Positions 6,309-13,170 of a DNA stretch of 13,170 bases are shown in pieces. The notes beneath the pieces are model-generated. The model ran no database searches, was not told the DNA's origin, and saw nothing but the letters and a program-made list of their open reading frames with translations. Made by a program: the position numbers and the translations under genes. How positions within the stretch are numbered: the first letter of the stretch is position 1; every line of letters begins with the position of its first letter. This DNA is from Mageeibacillus sp. UBA5747 (lineage in GTDB: Bacteria; Bacillota; Clostridia; Saccharofermentanales; UBA5734). The stretch is taken from contig DIFN01000039.1 of NCBI GenBank assembly GCA_002419145.1, positions 1 to 13,170 on the forward strand, read 5' to 3'.

Positions 6309-7241
6309 TCAACCCTTGTAGTCGGGCGCGAGCAGACGGACGAGCACGGCTTTCTGGGCATGGAGCCGGTTCTCAGCTTCATCGAATATGACTGACTGCG
6401 GGCCGTCGATGACCTCGGCGGTGACTTCGTAGCCGCGATAGGCCGGCAGACAGTGCATGAAAATGGCATCCGGCCTGGCCAGGGCCATGAGGTCGGTGTT
6501 GACCTGGTAGGCCCCAAACTGCTTGACCTTTTCGGCCTTTTCCGATTCCTGGCCCATGCTGACCCAGGTGTCGGTGTAGACAACATCGGCGTCCTGGATA
6601 GCCAGACGTGGATCTTCGGTAATGATGACTTTGGCTCCGGTCTGCGTGGCGGTGGCTTTGGCCTCGGCCACACTCGCGGTGTCGCAGGCATAGGAGGCAG
6701 GGGTGGCGACGGCGATGTCCATGCCGACTTTGGCCGCACCATGGAGCAGGGAGACGGCCATGTTATTACCATCGCCCAGATAGGCCATTTTCAGCCCCTG
6801 CAAGCGGCCCTTATGCTCACGGATCGTCTGGAGATCGGCCAGGACCTGGCAGGGATGCATCAGGTCGGTCAGGCCATTGATGATCGGGATCGTACCGTAC
6901 CGGGCCAGGTCGAGGACATCCTGATGGGCAAAGGTCCGGATCATGATGCCATCGAGATAGCGGGACATGACCTGCGCAGTGTCTGCGATCGATTCGCCGC
7001 GGCCGAGCTGGATGTCCTGGCTGGACAGGAACAGGGCGTGGCCACCGAGCTGGTACATGCCGACTTCAAAGGAAACCCGGGTCCGGGTGGAGGATTTGGC
7101 AAAGATCAGGCCCAGGGTCTTGCCCTGGAGGATGGGATGGGGCCGCCCGGCTTTGACATCGGCCTTGAGCTGGTCGGCCAGGTCGAGAAGACCGAGGATT
7201 TCACCGGGGGTGGGGTCGTTCAAACTGATGAAATGCTTCAT
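6309..7241 (-). CDS. argF: Ornithine carbamoyltransferase
   Basis: A 310-residue anabolic ornithine transcarbamylase that condenses carbamoyl phosphate with ornithine to citrulline in the cytoplasm. The diagnostic sites are all present: SSTRTR at 50-55 (carbamoyl phosphate), HPCQ at 129-132, the ornithine loop DTWVSMG at 224-230, and HCLP at 263-266 with the catalytic Cys264. Length is normal for the family. The start ATG 7241 overlaps the argD stop in an ATGA arrangement, with GAGGAGG inside argD as its ribosome binding site, so argD and argF are translationally coupled. Aspartate transcarbamylase is excluded by the SMG and HCLP motifs. No deletion or frameshift is visible. Confidence 0.97.
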   Translation of the reverse strand: MKHFISLNDPTPGEILGLLDLADQLKADVKAGRPHPILQGKTLGLIFAKSSTRTRVSFEVGMYQLGGHALFLSSQDIQLGRGESIADTAQVMSRYLDGIMIRTFAHQDVLDLARYGTIPIINGLTDLMHPCQVLADLQTIREHKGRLQGLKMAYLGDGNNMAVSLLHGAAKVGMDIAVATPASYACDTASVAEAKATATQTGAKVIITEDPRLAIQDADVVYTDTWVSMGQESEKAEKVKQFGAYQVNTDLMALARPDAIFMHCLPAYRGYEVTAEVIDGPQSVIFDEAENRLHAQKAVLVRLLAPDYKG

Positions 7242-8458
7242 GTATTGGCGACCTCCTCCAGGACCAGGCCGAGGTCAGCGACAAACTGGTCGATTTCTGA
7301 TTTTTCGATGATCAAGGGTGGGAGCAGGCGCAGGGTGTGCGTGCCGACTGAGCCGATCAGGTAGCCGGCATCGAGGCACTTGCCTTTGACCTCGACGGCC
7401 ACAGGTTCCTTGAGCTCGATGCCCAGCATCAGACCCGCACCGCGGACTTCGCGGATCTGACCGCTGGTTTCAGCCAGCTCCTGCAATTTCTCCCGGAAAT
7501 GGTCGCCCAGCCCGGCAGCTTTCTGGATCAGATGGCCATTCTCCAGCGTCTCGAGGACGGCGAGGGCTGCGGCACAGGCCAGGGGGTTGCCGCCAAACGT
7601 GCTGCCGTGGTCACCCGGAGCGAATCCGGTGGCGGTCTCCTGGTTGGCGATGGCAACACCGATCGGCACACCACCGGCGAGACCTTTGGCCAAGGTGACG
7701 ATATCTGGCTTGATGCAGTACAGCTGGCTGGCCAGGAATTTGCCGGTCCGGCCGACGCCCGTCTGGATTTCATCGATGATCAGGCGGGCTCCGGTGCGGT
7801 GGCAGGCGGCGACGGCGGCATCGACAAAGGCGATGGTTGCCGGATGGACACCGCTCTCGCCCTGGATCAGCTCCAGCATGACGGCACAGGTGGTGTCATC
7901 GACGGCATCTTCGAGTGCGGTGACATCGTTATACGGGATATGGACAAAGCCTTCCGGCAGAGGGGCAAAAGGCGCGCTGTATTTGGTCTGTCCGGTCGCT
8001 GTGGCGGTGGCTAGAGTCCGGCCATGGAAAGACTGCATGGCGGTGACGATTTTGGCCCGGGGCTGTCCTTTCTTGAAGAAATAGCCGCGAGCCAGCTTGA
8101 TGGCTGTTTCGTTAGCCTCGGCGCCGCTGTTGTTGAAAAAGACCCGGCCAGCGCCAAACAAGTCGCCCAGCTTTTGGGCTAGACGAGCCTGGGGCTCGTT
8201 GTAGAAATAATTGGAGCAGTGGATGACCTTGCCTGCCTGCTCGGCTATGGCGGCAGTCAGGGCTGGGTGGGCATGGCCGAGGACATTGACGGCGATGCCG
8301 CCGATCATGTCAAGGTAGCGCTTGCCGGCTGTGTCATAAAGGTAAACGCCCGCGCCGTGGTCGATGCACAAGGGCGTGCGCCGGCCAAAAGCCTGCAGGT
8401 AGTATTGATCATCGGTTGCAATGACCGACTGGAGCTTGGGGTCTGGATTCATGGTCAT
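7238..8458 (-). CDS. argD: Acetylornithine aminotransferase
   Basis: A class-III pyridoxal-phosphate aminotransferase of 406 residues that converts N-acetylglutamate semialdehyde and glutamate to N-acetylornithine and 2-oxoglutarate. The sequence shows the phosphate-binding GAEANE (112-117), the FHGRT ring-stacking site (144-148), the LIIDEIQTGVGRTG block with Asp229 for the pyridine nitrogen, and the Schiff-base Lys258 (TLAKGLAGG). Start choice: ATG 8458 follows AAAGGAA with five to six bases of spacing. An upstream in-frame ATG at 8536 would overlap the end of argB and add non-homologous residues; ATG 8452 would remove two residues. The GSTFGGNPLAC block also fits the family. ArgD enzymes may also serve lysine biosynthesis (DapC activity), which cannot be judged here. 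The next gene argF overlaps it by 4 bases. Confidence 0.96.
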   Translation of the reverse strand: MTMNPDPKLQSVIATDDQYYLQAFGRRTPLCIDHGAGVYLYDTAGKRYLDMIGGIAVNVLGHAHPALTAAIAEQAGKVIHCSNYFYNEPQARLAQKLGDLFGAGRVFFNNSGAEANETAIKLARGYFFKKGQPRAKIVTAMQSFHGRTLATATATGQTKYSAPFAPLPEGFVHIPYNDVTALEDAVDDTTCAVMLELIQGESGVHPATIAFVDAAVAACHRTGARLIIDEIQTGVGRTGKFLASQLYCIKPDIVTLAKGLAGGVPIGVAIANQETATGFAPGDHGSTFGGNPLACAAALAVLETLENGHLIQKAAGLGDHFREKLQELAETSGQIREVRGAGLMLGIELKEPVAVEVKGKCLDAGYLIGSVGTHTLRLLPPLIIEKSEIDQFVADLGLVLEEVANT

Positions 8459-8519
8459 AACCGTTCCTTTCCGGATTGAAAGTTCTCTCGTTGCCAGGGT
8501 CTGGTGCACTTGAAATCGG

Positions 8520-9437
8520 TCAGATTTTCTCACCATTGTAATACGGTCGTCGCTCGAGGGTGATCATGGTGCCGATGCCTTTGTTGGTAAAAATCTCCAG
8601 CAGCAGGCAATGCGGGATGCGGCCATCGATGATGTGGGCGCGGCCGACACCGCGGCGCACCGTATCAAGGCAACCCATGACTTTCGGGATCATGCCGCCG
8701 CTGATCACATTGCGCTTAATCAAATCATGGATCTCAGCTTCATTCAGGACTGGAATGACTGCCAGCTCCCCAGCTTCGTTTTGGGCCATGACGCCCTCTA
8801 CATCGGTCAGGGTCATCAGCTTTTCTGCCTGCAGCGCAGCGGCGATTTCGCTGGCCACGGTATCGGCGTTGATGTTGTACGTCTGGCCATCCGCTCCGAC
8901 GCCAATCGGGGCAACGACCGGAATGTACTCGTCATTGGCCAGGGTCGCGAGGACCTTGGTATTGATGTGGGTGATTTTGCCAACATAGCCGATATCGAGC
9001 GGTTCACCGGTACCGTCGGTCGTGACCTTCTCACATTCGATCAGGCCGCCGTCGATGCCACTGATGCCGATGGCCTTGGCACCGAGCTGGCCGAGGCGGG
9101 CGACGATTTCCTTGTTCGTCTTGCCGATCAGGACCATCTGGACGACTGACATGGTTTCGCTGTCCGTAACCCTCAGACCTTTGCGGAATTCCGAAGGGAT
9201 GTCGAGGCGCTTGAGCATGGCATTGATATCCGGACCACCGCCATGGACGAGCACCGGATTGATCCCGATGTATTTGAGTAAGGTGACGTCTTCCATGACG
9301 TCCGTCTTGAGGTCCTCGTTGATCATGGCATTGCCGCCGTACTTGATGACGACGGTCTTGCCGGCCAGCCGTTGGATATAGGGCAGGGCTTCGATCAGGA
9401 TCTCAGCTTTGTTGATGATGGACTGGATATCCTTCAT
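8520..9437 (-). CDS. argB: Acetylglutamate kinase
   Basis: A 305-residue amino-acid-kinase-fold enzyme that phosphorylates N-acetylglutamate. Visible motifs are IKYGGNAM (31-38, ATP phosphate binding), VLVHGGGPDIN (substrate loop), the NINADTVASEIA block, and GGMIPKV with the Lys near the ATP site. The N-terminus carries an extra helix before the kinase fold (IQSIINKAEILIEALPYIQRLAGK). In characterised homologues this N-terminal helix builds the hexamer and goes with feedback inhibition by arginine. Arginine control of this enzyme is therefore inferred, not seen. Start choice: ATG 9437 has GGGAG about eight bases upstream and gives the typical start; an upstream frame extension to 9497 is rejected because it runs back to the argC stop and adds a non-homologous stretch. 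There are 59 bases between argC and argB. Confidence 0.96.
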   Translation of the reverse strand: MKDIQSIINKAEILIEALPYIQRLAGKTVVIKYGGNAMINEDLKTDVMEDVTLLKYIGINPVLVHGGGPDINAMLKRLDIPSEFRKGLRVTDSETMSVVQMVLIGKTNKEIVARLGQLGAKAIGISGIDGGLIECEKVTTDGTGEPLDIGYVGKITHINTKVLATLANDEYIPVVAPIGVGADGQTYNINADTVASEIAAALQAEKLMTLTDVEGVMAQNEAGELAVIPVLNEAEIHDLIKRNVISGGMIPKVMGCLDTVRRGVGRAHIIDGRIPHCLLLEIFTNKGIGTMITLERRPYYNGEKI

Positions 9438-9496
9438 GGATTTCGTCTCCCGGTTCGATTTTTCTCGGCGTTGTGGGGGCTCTGGGATATGAAACA

Positions 9497-10555
9497 TCAG
9501 ATCGAGCCGGCTGCGGCGATGAGCCCATCGCGTTCGTCCAGACCTGCCATGATGTTGAGAGCCTGCAGGGCCTGCCCCGCGGCACCTTTGCCCAAGTTGT
9601 CGATGGCAGAAAAGACTTTGACTTTGCCGGTGCGGTTATCAGCCGTGACGGCTATGTCGCAGAAATTGGTATAGGCGACATGGCGGGTCTCGGGCAGCTG
9701 GCCGGCCGGCAGGACACGGACGAAATATTCATGGCTGTAATAACGTTCATAGAGCTCATGCAGGCCTTGCGGGTCGACGGAAGGCATCAGGTCGGCATAA
9801 ATAGTGGCCAGCATGCCGCGTTTCATCGGGGCCAGATGGGGCGTGAAGGTCAGGGCCAAAGGTTCGGTCTGACCGCTCAGCAGGGCGGCTTCCTGCTCAA
9901 TCTCGCTGGTGTGGCGATGGCCGACTGCGCTGTATGCTTTGTAGCTTGATTCGGTTTCACAGAAGGAAAATGCAAGATCGGCTTTGCGACCGGCGCCACT
10001 GACCCCGGATGTTGCATCGATGATCAAGCCGCCCGTATAGACAAGACCAGCCTTGAGCAGGGGGGTCAGGCCGAGCAGAGAACAAGTCGGATAACAACCG
10101 GGGTTGGCAACCAGCCGGGCCGCGGCAATATCATCGCGATACAGTTCCGGCAGGCCGTAGACGGCTTCTGCCAGCAGGTCCGGCCGGGGATGGTCCAGCT
10201 TGTAGACCGATTCGTAGACCGCGACATCCTTGTAACGAAAATCGCCGCTGTGGTCGAGCACGCGCACGCCGCGGTCGAGTAGTTCAGGGACAACGGCCGA
10301 GGAGACTCCATGCGGCAGGGCCGTTACGACGATATCGCAGTCAGCCGCCAGCTGATCCAGATCGAGATCCGAGAGCTTGATATCGGTCAAATGGCGGAAG
10401 GCAGGGTAGACATCGGCAAAATTTTTGCCTGCGTAGCTTTGGGAGACCAGGGCTGTCAACTCCAGGCTCCGATGGGGGGCCAGCAGCCGGACCAGCTCCA
10501 TGCCGACATAACCGGTCGCGCCGACAATCCCGATGCGTGTCTTGGTATGACCCAT
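9497..10555 (-). CDS. argC: N-acetyl-gamma-glutamyl-phosphate reductase
   Basis: A 352-residue NADPH-dependent reductase that makes N-acetylglutamate semialdehyde. The Rossmann loop is GIVGATGYVGMEL (9-21), the active-site thiol is Cys154 in ANPGCYPT, and the catalytic His region is GHRHTSEIEQE (212-222). Length matches the longer type-1 ArgC form. ATG 10555 is preceded by AAAGGAGAG at good distance. It is the first gene of the argC-argB-argD-argF-GNAT operon. Immediately upstream lie an ARG-box-like operator and candidate promoter sites, so arginine repression through an ArgR/AhrC-type repressor is likely. The gene is intact, and its composition is similar to that of the rest of the operon. 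Confidence 0.97.
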   Translation of the reverse strand: MGHTKTRIGIVGATGYVGMELVRLLAPHRSLELTALVSQSYAGKNFADVYPAFRHLTDIKLSDLDLDQLAADCDIVVTALPHGVSSAVVPELLDRGVRVLDHSGDFRYKDVAVYESVYKLDHPRPDLLAEAVYGLPELYRDDIAAARLVANPGCYPTCSLLGLTPLLKAGLVYTGGLIIDATSGVSGAGRKADLAFSFCETESSYKAYSAVGHRHTSEIEQEAALLSGQTEPLALTFTPHLAPMKRGMLATIYADLMPSVDPQGLHELYERYYSHEYFVRVLPAGQLPETRHVAYTNFCDIAVTADNRTGKVKVFSAIDNLGKGAAGQALQALNIMAGLDERDGLIAAAGSI

Positions 10556-10590
10556 GTCACTCTCTCCTTTGTTCTCTGAAATCTAATAAA

Positions 10591-10608
10591 TATGCATATT
10601 AGTGCATA
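10591..10608 (-). promoter_or_regulatory. ARG-box-like operator upstream of argC
   Basis: The minus strand reads TATGCACTAATATGCATA, which matches the ArgR half-site-pair consensus TNTGNATWWWWATNCANA at all specified positions except one (C for T). It sits 36-53 bases before the argC start codon. The adjoining minus-strand ATGCATATTTATTA (from about 10597 down to 10584) also resembles a partial ARG box, giving a possible tandem pair. The consensus is known from ArgR/AhrC studies; binding here is inferred. It overlaps the -10 of the candidate proximal promoter, which fits repression when arginine is plentiful. Confidence 0.6.
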
Positions 10609-10624
10609 AAAAACCAAAGCGCAA
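10596..10624 (-). promoter_or_regulatory. Candidate proximal promoter of the arg operon
   Basis: On the minus strand, TTGCGC (10619-10624) and TAATAT (10596-10601) are spaced by exactly 17 bases, placing a start site near 10588 and a leader of about 30 bases before argC. Both hexamers are imperfect (3/6 and 4/6 to consensus). The support is mainly position and overlap with the ARG-box-like site. Confidence 0.35.
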
Positions 10625-10630
10625 GTCATT

Positions 10631-10657
10631 GCACAAATTCTCAGGGCAAATTTGTGC
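10631..10657. repeat. Inverted repeat in the argC upstream region
   Basis: A perfect 9-bp inverted repeat pairs GCACAAATT (10631-10639) with AATTTGTGC (10649-10657) across a 9-base spacer. It lies between the two candidate arg promoters. It could be an operator for a dimeric regulator or a leader hairpin; no T-run follows, so it is not a terminator. It does not fit the ARG box consensus. Confidence 0.5.
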
Positions 10658-10686
10658 CATTGGCAGATTTTTTATGCTTTGACCCT

Positions 10687-10716
10687 ATTATAACGCCCTT
10701 TACAACTGGCTTGAAA
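10687..10716 (-). promoter_or_regulatory. Candidate distal promoter of the arg operon
   Basis: The minus strand contains a perfect TATAAT (10687-10692). At 17-18 bases upstream only a poor -35 is found (TTCAAG or TTTCAA, 10710-10716); a better TTGACT exists but is 23 bases away. If used, the leader to argC would be about 125 bases and would contain the inverted repeat at 10631-10657 and the ARG-box-like site. Confidence 0.35.
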
Positions 10717-10868
10717 GTCAATCTTATCAAAAGAAAGGCCCAGAAACTGGGCAAATAACAAGTAAAAAGTCAAACTGTCTAAAGATGGTGATGCAACCTT
10801 GTTGCGAATGCCAGAAGCCTGCCGGAAATAACCAAATATGGCTGGAAAGTTTTGGTGATTTTCGCGAC

Positions 10869-10897
10869 TGGAGAATGCATAAAGTCAATGGTATAGT
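10869..10897 (+). promoter_or_regulatory. Candidate promoter of the sugar ABC ATPase gene
   Basis: TGGAGA (10869-10874, 4/6 to TTGACA) and TATAGT (10892-10897, 5/6 to TATAAT) are separated by 17 bases. This would give a leader of roughly 60 bases before ATG 10963. The gene needs its own promoter because the neighbour to the left is divergent. Confidence 0.4.
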
Positions 10898-10962
10898 CGG
10901 GCGTAGGGTCGTCTGACGATCCGTTACAGCAAGTGACCCAGCAAGGGTGGAGGTAAATATCA

Positions 10963-12075
10963 ATGGCCAGTGTTGTTTTGAAAAATGTCTACAAACGTTA
11001 CGAAGGTAATGTGGTCGCCGTCAGCGATTTCAACATCGAAATTGCTGATAAGGAATTCATTATCCTGGTCGGTCCGTCTGGCTGCGGCAAGTCGACCACC
11101 CTGCGCATGATCGCCGGCCTCGAAGAAATCAGCGAAGGCGAATGCTACATTGGTGACCGCTTGGTCAATGATGTCCAGCCCAAGGACCGCGACATCGCGA
11201 TGGTGTTCCAGAATTACGCCCTGTATCCGCACATGTCAGTCTACGACAACATGGCTTTTGGTCTCAAGCTGCGCAAATTCCCGAAAGACGAAATCAAGCG
11301 CCGCGTGACCGAGGCTGCCAAGATCCTCGACATCACCCACCTGCTCGAGAGAAAGCCCAAGGCTCTCTCCGGCGGCCAGCGCCAGCGCGTTGCCCTTGGC
11401 CGTGCCATCGTCCGTGACCCGAAGGTCTTCCTGATGGACGAGCCGTTGTCTAACCTCGACGCCAAACTCCGCGTTCAGATGCGCGTTGAAATTTCCAAAC
11501 TGCACCAGCGCCTGAACACGACCTTCATCTATGTTACCCACGACCAGACGGAAGCCATGACCATGGGTACCCGCATCGTCGTCATGAAAGACGGCTTTAT
11601 CCAGCAGATCAACAGCCCGACTGAGCTGTACATGCACCCGGTCAATACCTTCGTCGCCGGCTTCATCGGCATGCCCCCGATGAACTTCATCCCGGCCAAG
11701 CTCACTGTTGCGAATGACACGGTCAGCCTGTCCTTCTATGGTTTCAACGTCACCCTGCCGGAGAAATATTCCGTGCCGGAGGTCAAGGCATACAACGGCA
11801 AGGATGTCATCATGGGCGTCCGCTCTGAAGCCATTTCCGACGAGGCTAACTTTGTCGAAGCCAACAAGACCTGCACCTTCAAGGCTTACGTCGATGTGGT
11901 CGAAATGCTCGGCGCAGAAACCTACCTCTACGTTACCCTCGGTGACATGAGCATCACCGCCCGTGTCGACCCGACCGAGAAGCATTCCCATGTCGGTGAC
12001 AATGCGATCTTCGCCATCGACGGCAAGCGCATCCACCTCTTCGACAAGGAAACCGAGCGCGCCATTCTCAACTGA
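10963..12075 (+). CDS. Sugar ABC transporter ATP-binding protein, MsmK/UgpC type
   Basis: A 370-residue ATPase of the MalK/MsmK/UgpC family, the cytoplasmic energising subunit of carbohydrate importers. The nucleotide-binding domain has Walker A GPSGCGKST at 37-45, Q-loop Gln83 (FQNYALYPHMSV), signature LSGGQ at 135-139, Walker B FLMDE with Asp159/Glu160, the D-loop SNLD, and switch His193. The region after about residue 235 is the OB/TOBE-type regulatory domain typical of this group, beginning after GFIGMPPMNF. A good ribosome binding site, GGAGG at 10949-10953, precedes ATG 10963. No permease or binding-protein gene is adjacent, as is usual for shared MsmK-type ATPases that serve several sugar importers. 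It sits between a divergent arg operon and a regulator gene. Naming it by a particular sugar would be unsupported. Confidence 0.95.
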   Translation: MASVVLKNVYKRYEGNVVAVSDFNIEIADKEFIILVGPSGCGKSTTLRMIAGLEEISEGECYIGDRLVNDVQPKDRDIAMVFQNYALYPHMSVYDNMAFGLKLRKFPKDEIKRRVTEAAKILDITHLLERKPKALSGGQRQRVALGRAIVRDPKVFLMDEPLSNLDAKLRVQMRVEISKLHQRLNTTFIYVTHDQTEAMTMGTRIVVMKDGFIQQINSPTELYMHPVNTFVAGFIGMPPMNFIPAKLTVANDTVSLSFYGFNVTLPEKYSVPEVKAYNGKDVIMGVRSEAISDEANFVEANKTCTFKAYVDVVEMLGAETYLYVTLGDMSITARVDPTEKHSHVGDNAIFAIDGKRIHLFDKETERAILN

Positions 12076-12103
12076 TCCCACACTGCGTACACCAGCAAAA
12101 ACC

Positions 12104-12142
12104 AGGGCTGCACCAGGACTTATCAGTTCTGGGCAGCCCTTT
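12104..12142 (+). terminator. Hairpin terminator after the ABC ATPase gene
   Basis: A two-part stem: AGGGCTGC (12104-12111) pairs with GCAGCCCT (12133-12140); after one bulged A, CCAGGAC (12113-12119) pairs with GTTCTGG (12126-12132, one G-T pair), with a 6-base loop TTATCA. Only three T residues follow, so the U-tract is weak, but the 15-bp stem 28 bases after the stop makes termination likely. Confidence 0.7.
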
Positions 12143-12295
12143 GCTGTGCGCCTGTGTGCGCGCCACCAGTGAGACGGATGTTAAAAATGTTGTCATCAGA
12201 CTGAAACATGCATTCGATTTTCCAGAGTTATGATAAAATAAGGCGTAATAATCGGGATCGATTCATCATTCCCGCAGTAAAGAGGGGTTCACAAA

Positions 12296-13170
12296 ATGGA
12301 AGAGCTGAAACGAGTCATGCGCGAAGCCGCGGCGATCCTTGACAAGACTTCCGGCGTCCTGAATGCAGACGGCACGATCCTGGCCTGTACGGACGAAAGA
12401 TTGGAAGGCACTGAGGACCTCGCTGCCCGTGCGGTTGTTTTGTCCGATGAAACCACGGTCCTGTCCGCTGGCAAGATCTACCAGAAGCTGGTCACCTCCG
12501 AAAAGCCAGACCTGATTACCTTCATCGAGGGAACAGATACGATCGCCCGGAGTTATCTTGATTTGCTCAGCCATTGGATCCTTTCCGAACTCCGTGAGCC
12601 CGACACAGAAGTTGAGCGCGATGCCTTCCTGAAAAATGTCCTGCTGGAAAATGAGCTCCCTGGCGATGTTCCGCTCAAGGCGCGCGAATACAAGATCCAG
12701 TACACGACCCCGCGCCTGGCTTTCCTGATCAAGATTGACCAGGCTGAGGAGGTTGATTGTCTTGAGATCGTCCAGAATCTGTTCCCGGACAAGCGCACCA
12801 GCTTTGTCCTGGCCATGGATGAGGAAACCATCGTCCTCCTGACGGAATACCCAAGAGATGACAGTGAATTCATCGACCGCACCTCTGCGATCATTATGGA
12901 CACCATCAATGCCGAAACCCTGGCCAAGGTCCGGATCGGCATCGGCATGGTTGCCGAGTCTTTGAAAGATGCAGCCAAGTCCTACCGCGAAGCCTCGCTG
13001 GCCCTGACCGTGGGCAATATTTTCGAGACGGACACCTACATCATGCGCTATGACAAGCTTGGCCTTGGCCGTCTGATCTACCAGCTCCCGCCGACACTGT
13101 GCCATATGTTCCTTGATGAGGTCTTCCCCAAGGGCGCTTATGAGTCTCTCGACAGCGAAACGCTCCTGAC
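12296..13170 (+). CDS. CdaR/PucR-like transcriptional regulator, 3' end outside window
   Basis: An open frame of 291 codons runs to the right edge without a stop, so it is partial. Start ATG 12296 is preceded by GAGGGG with eight-base spacing. The N-terminal 100 residues (MEELKRVMREAAAILDKTSGVLNADG, then a region about TVLSAGKIYQKLVTSEKPDLITFIEG) look like a small sensory domain. From about residue 105 the sequence fits the GGDEF-like CdaR central domain: VERDAFLKNVLLEN, then KVRIGIGMVAESLKDAAKSYREASLALTVGNIF, and YDKLGLGRLIYQLPPTLC. The expected C-terminal PucR-type helix-turn-helix would lie beyond the window. Related clostridial proteins sit beside MsmK/UgpC-type ATPase genes, so a role in carbohydrate control is plausible; the ligand and targets are unknown. 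It has its own upstream spacing (220 bases) and follows a terminator, so it is probably a separate transcript. Confidence 0.85.
   Translation, partial: MEELKRVMREAAAILDKTSGVLNADGTILACTDERLEGTEDLAARAVVLSDETTVLSAGKIYQKLVTSEKPDLITFIEGTDTIARSYLDLLSHWILSELREPDTEVERDAFLKNVLLENELPGDVPLKAREYKIQYTTPRLAFLIKIDQAEEVDCLEIVQNLFPDKRTSFVLAMDEETIVLLTEYPRDDSEFIDRTSAIIMDTINAETLAKVRIGIGMVAESLKDAAKSYREASLALTVGNIFETDTYIMRYDKLGLGRLIYQLPPTLCHMFLDEVFPKGAYESLDSETLL

Noticed and set aside
6453..7364. Long plus-strand open frame of about 300 codons opposite argF
   Set aside because: It is the antisense of argF and the end of argD, which carry every expected motif. The frame is Gly/Asp-rich, has no family pattern and is open only because of third-position G+C bias.
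8459..8536. Longer N-terminus for ArgD starting within the end of argB
   Set aside because: The extra 26 residues do not look like the family and a good ribosome binding site sits before ATG 8458.
10556..10720. T-box or other riboswitch in the argC leader
   Set aside because: No TGGNACCGCG-type antiterminator sequence and no terminator hairpin with a T-run were found before argC.
10738..10752. Small hairpin GCCCAG-AAA-CTGGGC as a minus-strand terminator
   Set aside because: Only 6 bp with a 3-base loop, and there is no upstream minus-strand gene within this intergenic region for it to terminate; probably chance.
11236..12081. Long minus-strand open frame opposite the ABC ATPase
   Set aside because: Antisense of an unambiguous ATPase gene; low-complexity Val/Asp/Gly composition and no plausible start context.
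12266..13105. Minus-strand frame of about 280 codons opposite the CdaR-like gene
   Set aside because: The plus-strand frame has a ribosome binding site and a recognisable regulator pattern; the minus frame is its shadow.
1..13170. CRISPR array, tRNA, rRNA, phage or defence genes
   Set aside because: No direct-repeat arrays, cloverleaf-like or rRNA-like sequences, integrases, nucleases or toxin-antitoxin patterns were recognised on either strand.

Overview
The window looks like chromosomal DNA of an anaerobic, Clostridia-type Bacillota. The evidence is a compact arginine operon with strong AGGAG-type ribosome binding sites, a rubredoxin-like protein of the clostridial type, an MsmK/UgpC-type sugar ABC ATPase followed by a CdaR/PucR-type regulator, and a YesN-like AraC fragment. 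Genus cannot be read from the sequence. No rRNA, tRNA or CRISPR array was seen.

Layout. (1) 1-830 is a graveyard of broken genes. A multiply disrupted remnant of an MgtA-type Mg2+ P-type ATPase (minus strand) abuts the C-terminal DNA-binding half of an AraC-family regulator (minus). That fragment in turn meets, head to head, an aldehyde dehydrogenase (plus) that has lost its first quarter. (2) 786-3504 (plus) is a tightly spaced set: the truncated aldehyde dehydrogenase, a DUF1858 redox-disulfide protein, a Gfo/Idh/MocA oxidoreductase and a small cupin. It ends in a strong, symmetric hairpin terminator. (3) 3563-4320 holds an internally deleted IS630-family transposase remnant (minus), about 280 bases without a recognisable gene, and an unrecognised short ORF. 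(4) 4328-5170 (plus) is a pirin-family protein; 5364-5693 (minus) is a rubredoxin-like protein. (5) 5822-10555 (minus) is the operon argC-argB-argD-argF-GNAT. An ARG-box-like operator overlaps a possible promoter just upstream of argC. (6) 10963-12075 (plus) is an orphan sugar-transport ATPase with its own hairpin terminator. Reading off the right edge from 12296 is a CdaR/PucR-like regulator.

How the genes work together. The arg operon covers N-acetylglutamate to acetylornithine (ArgB, ArgC, ArgD) and ornithine to citrulline (ArgF). The window has no argJ, argE, argG or argH, so deacetylation and the final steps must be encoded elsewhere. The terminal GNAT acetyltransferase could supply N-acetylglutamate, but its substrate cannot be read from the sequence. 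The ATPase probably energises several sugar permeases encoded elsewhere, and the regulator next to it is a plausible carbohydrate-responsive factor.

The left 5 kb shows repeated decay (gene fragments, insertion-sequence scar), while the right 7 kb is intact, conserved housekeeping DNA. I did not find a convincing new biological system. The best leads are the GNAT in the arg operon, the arg operator region, and the decayed left flank.
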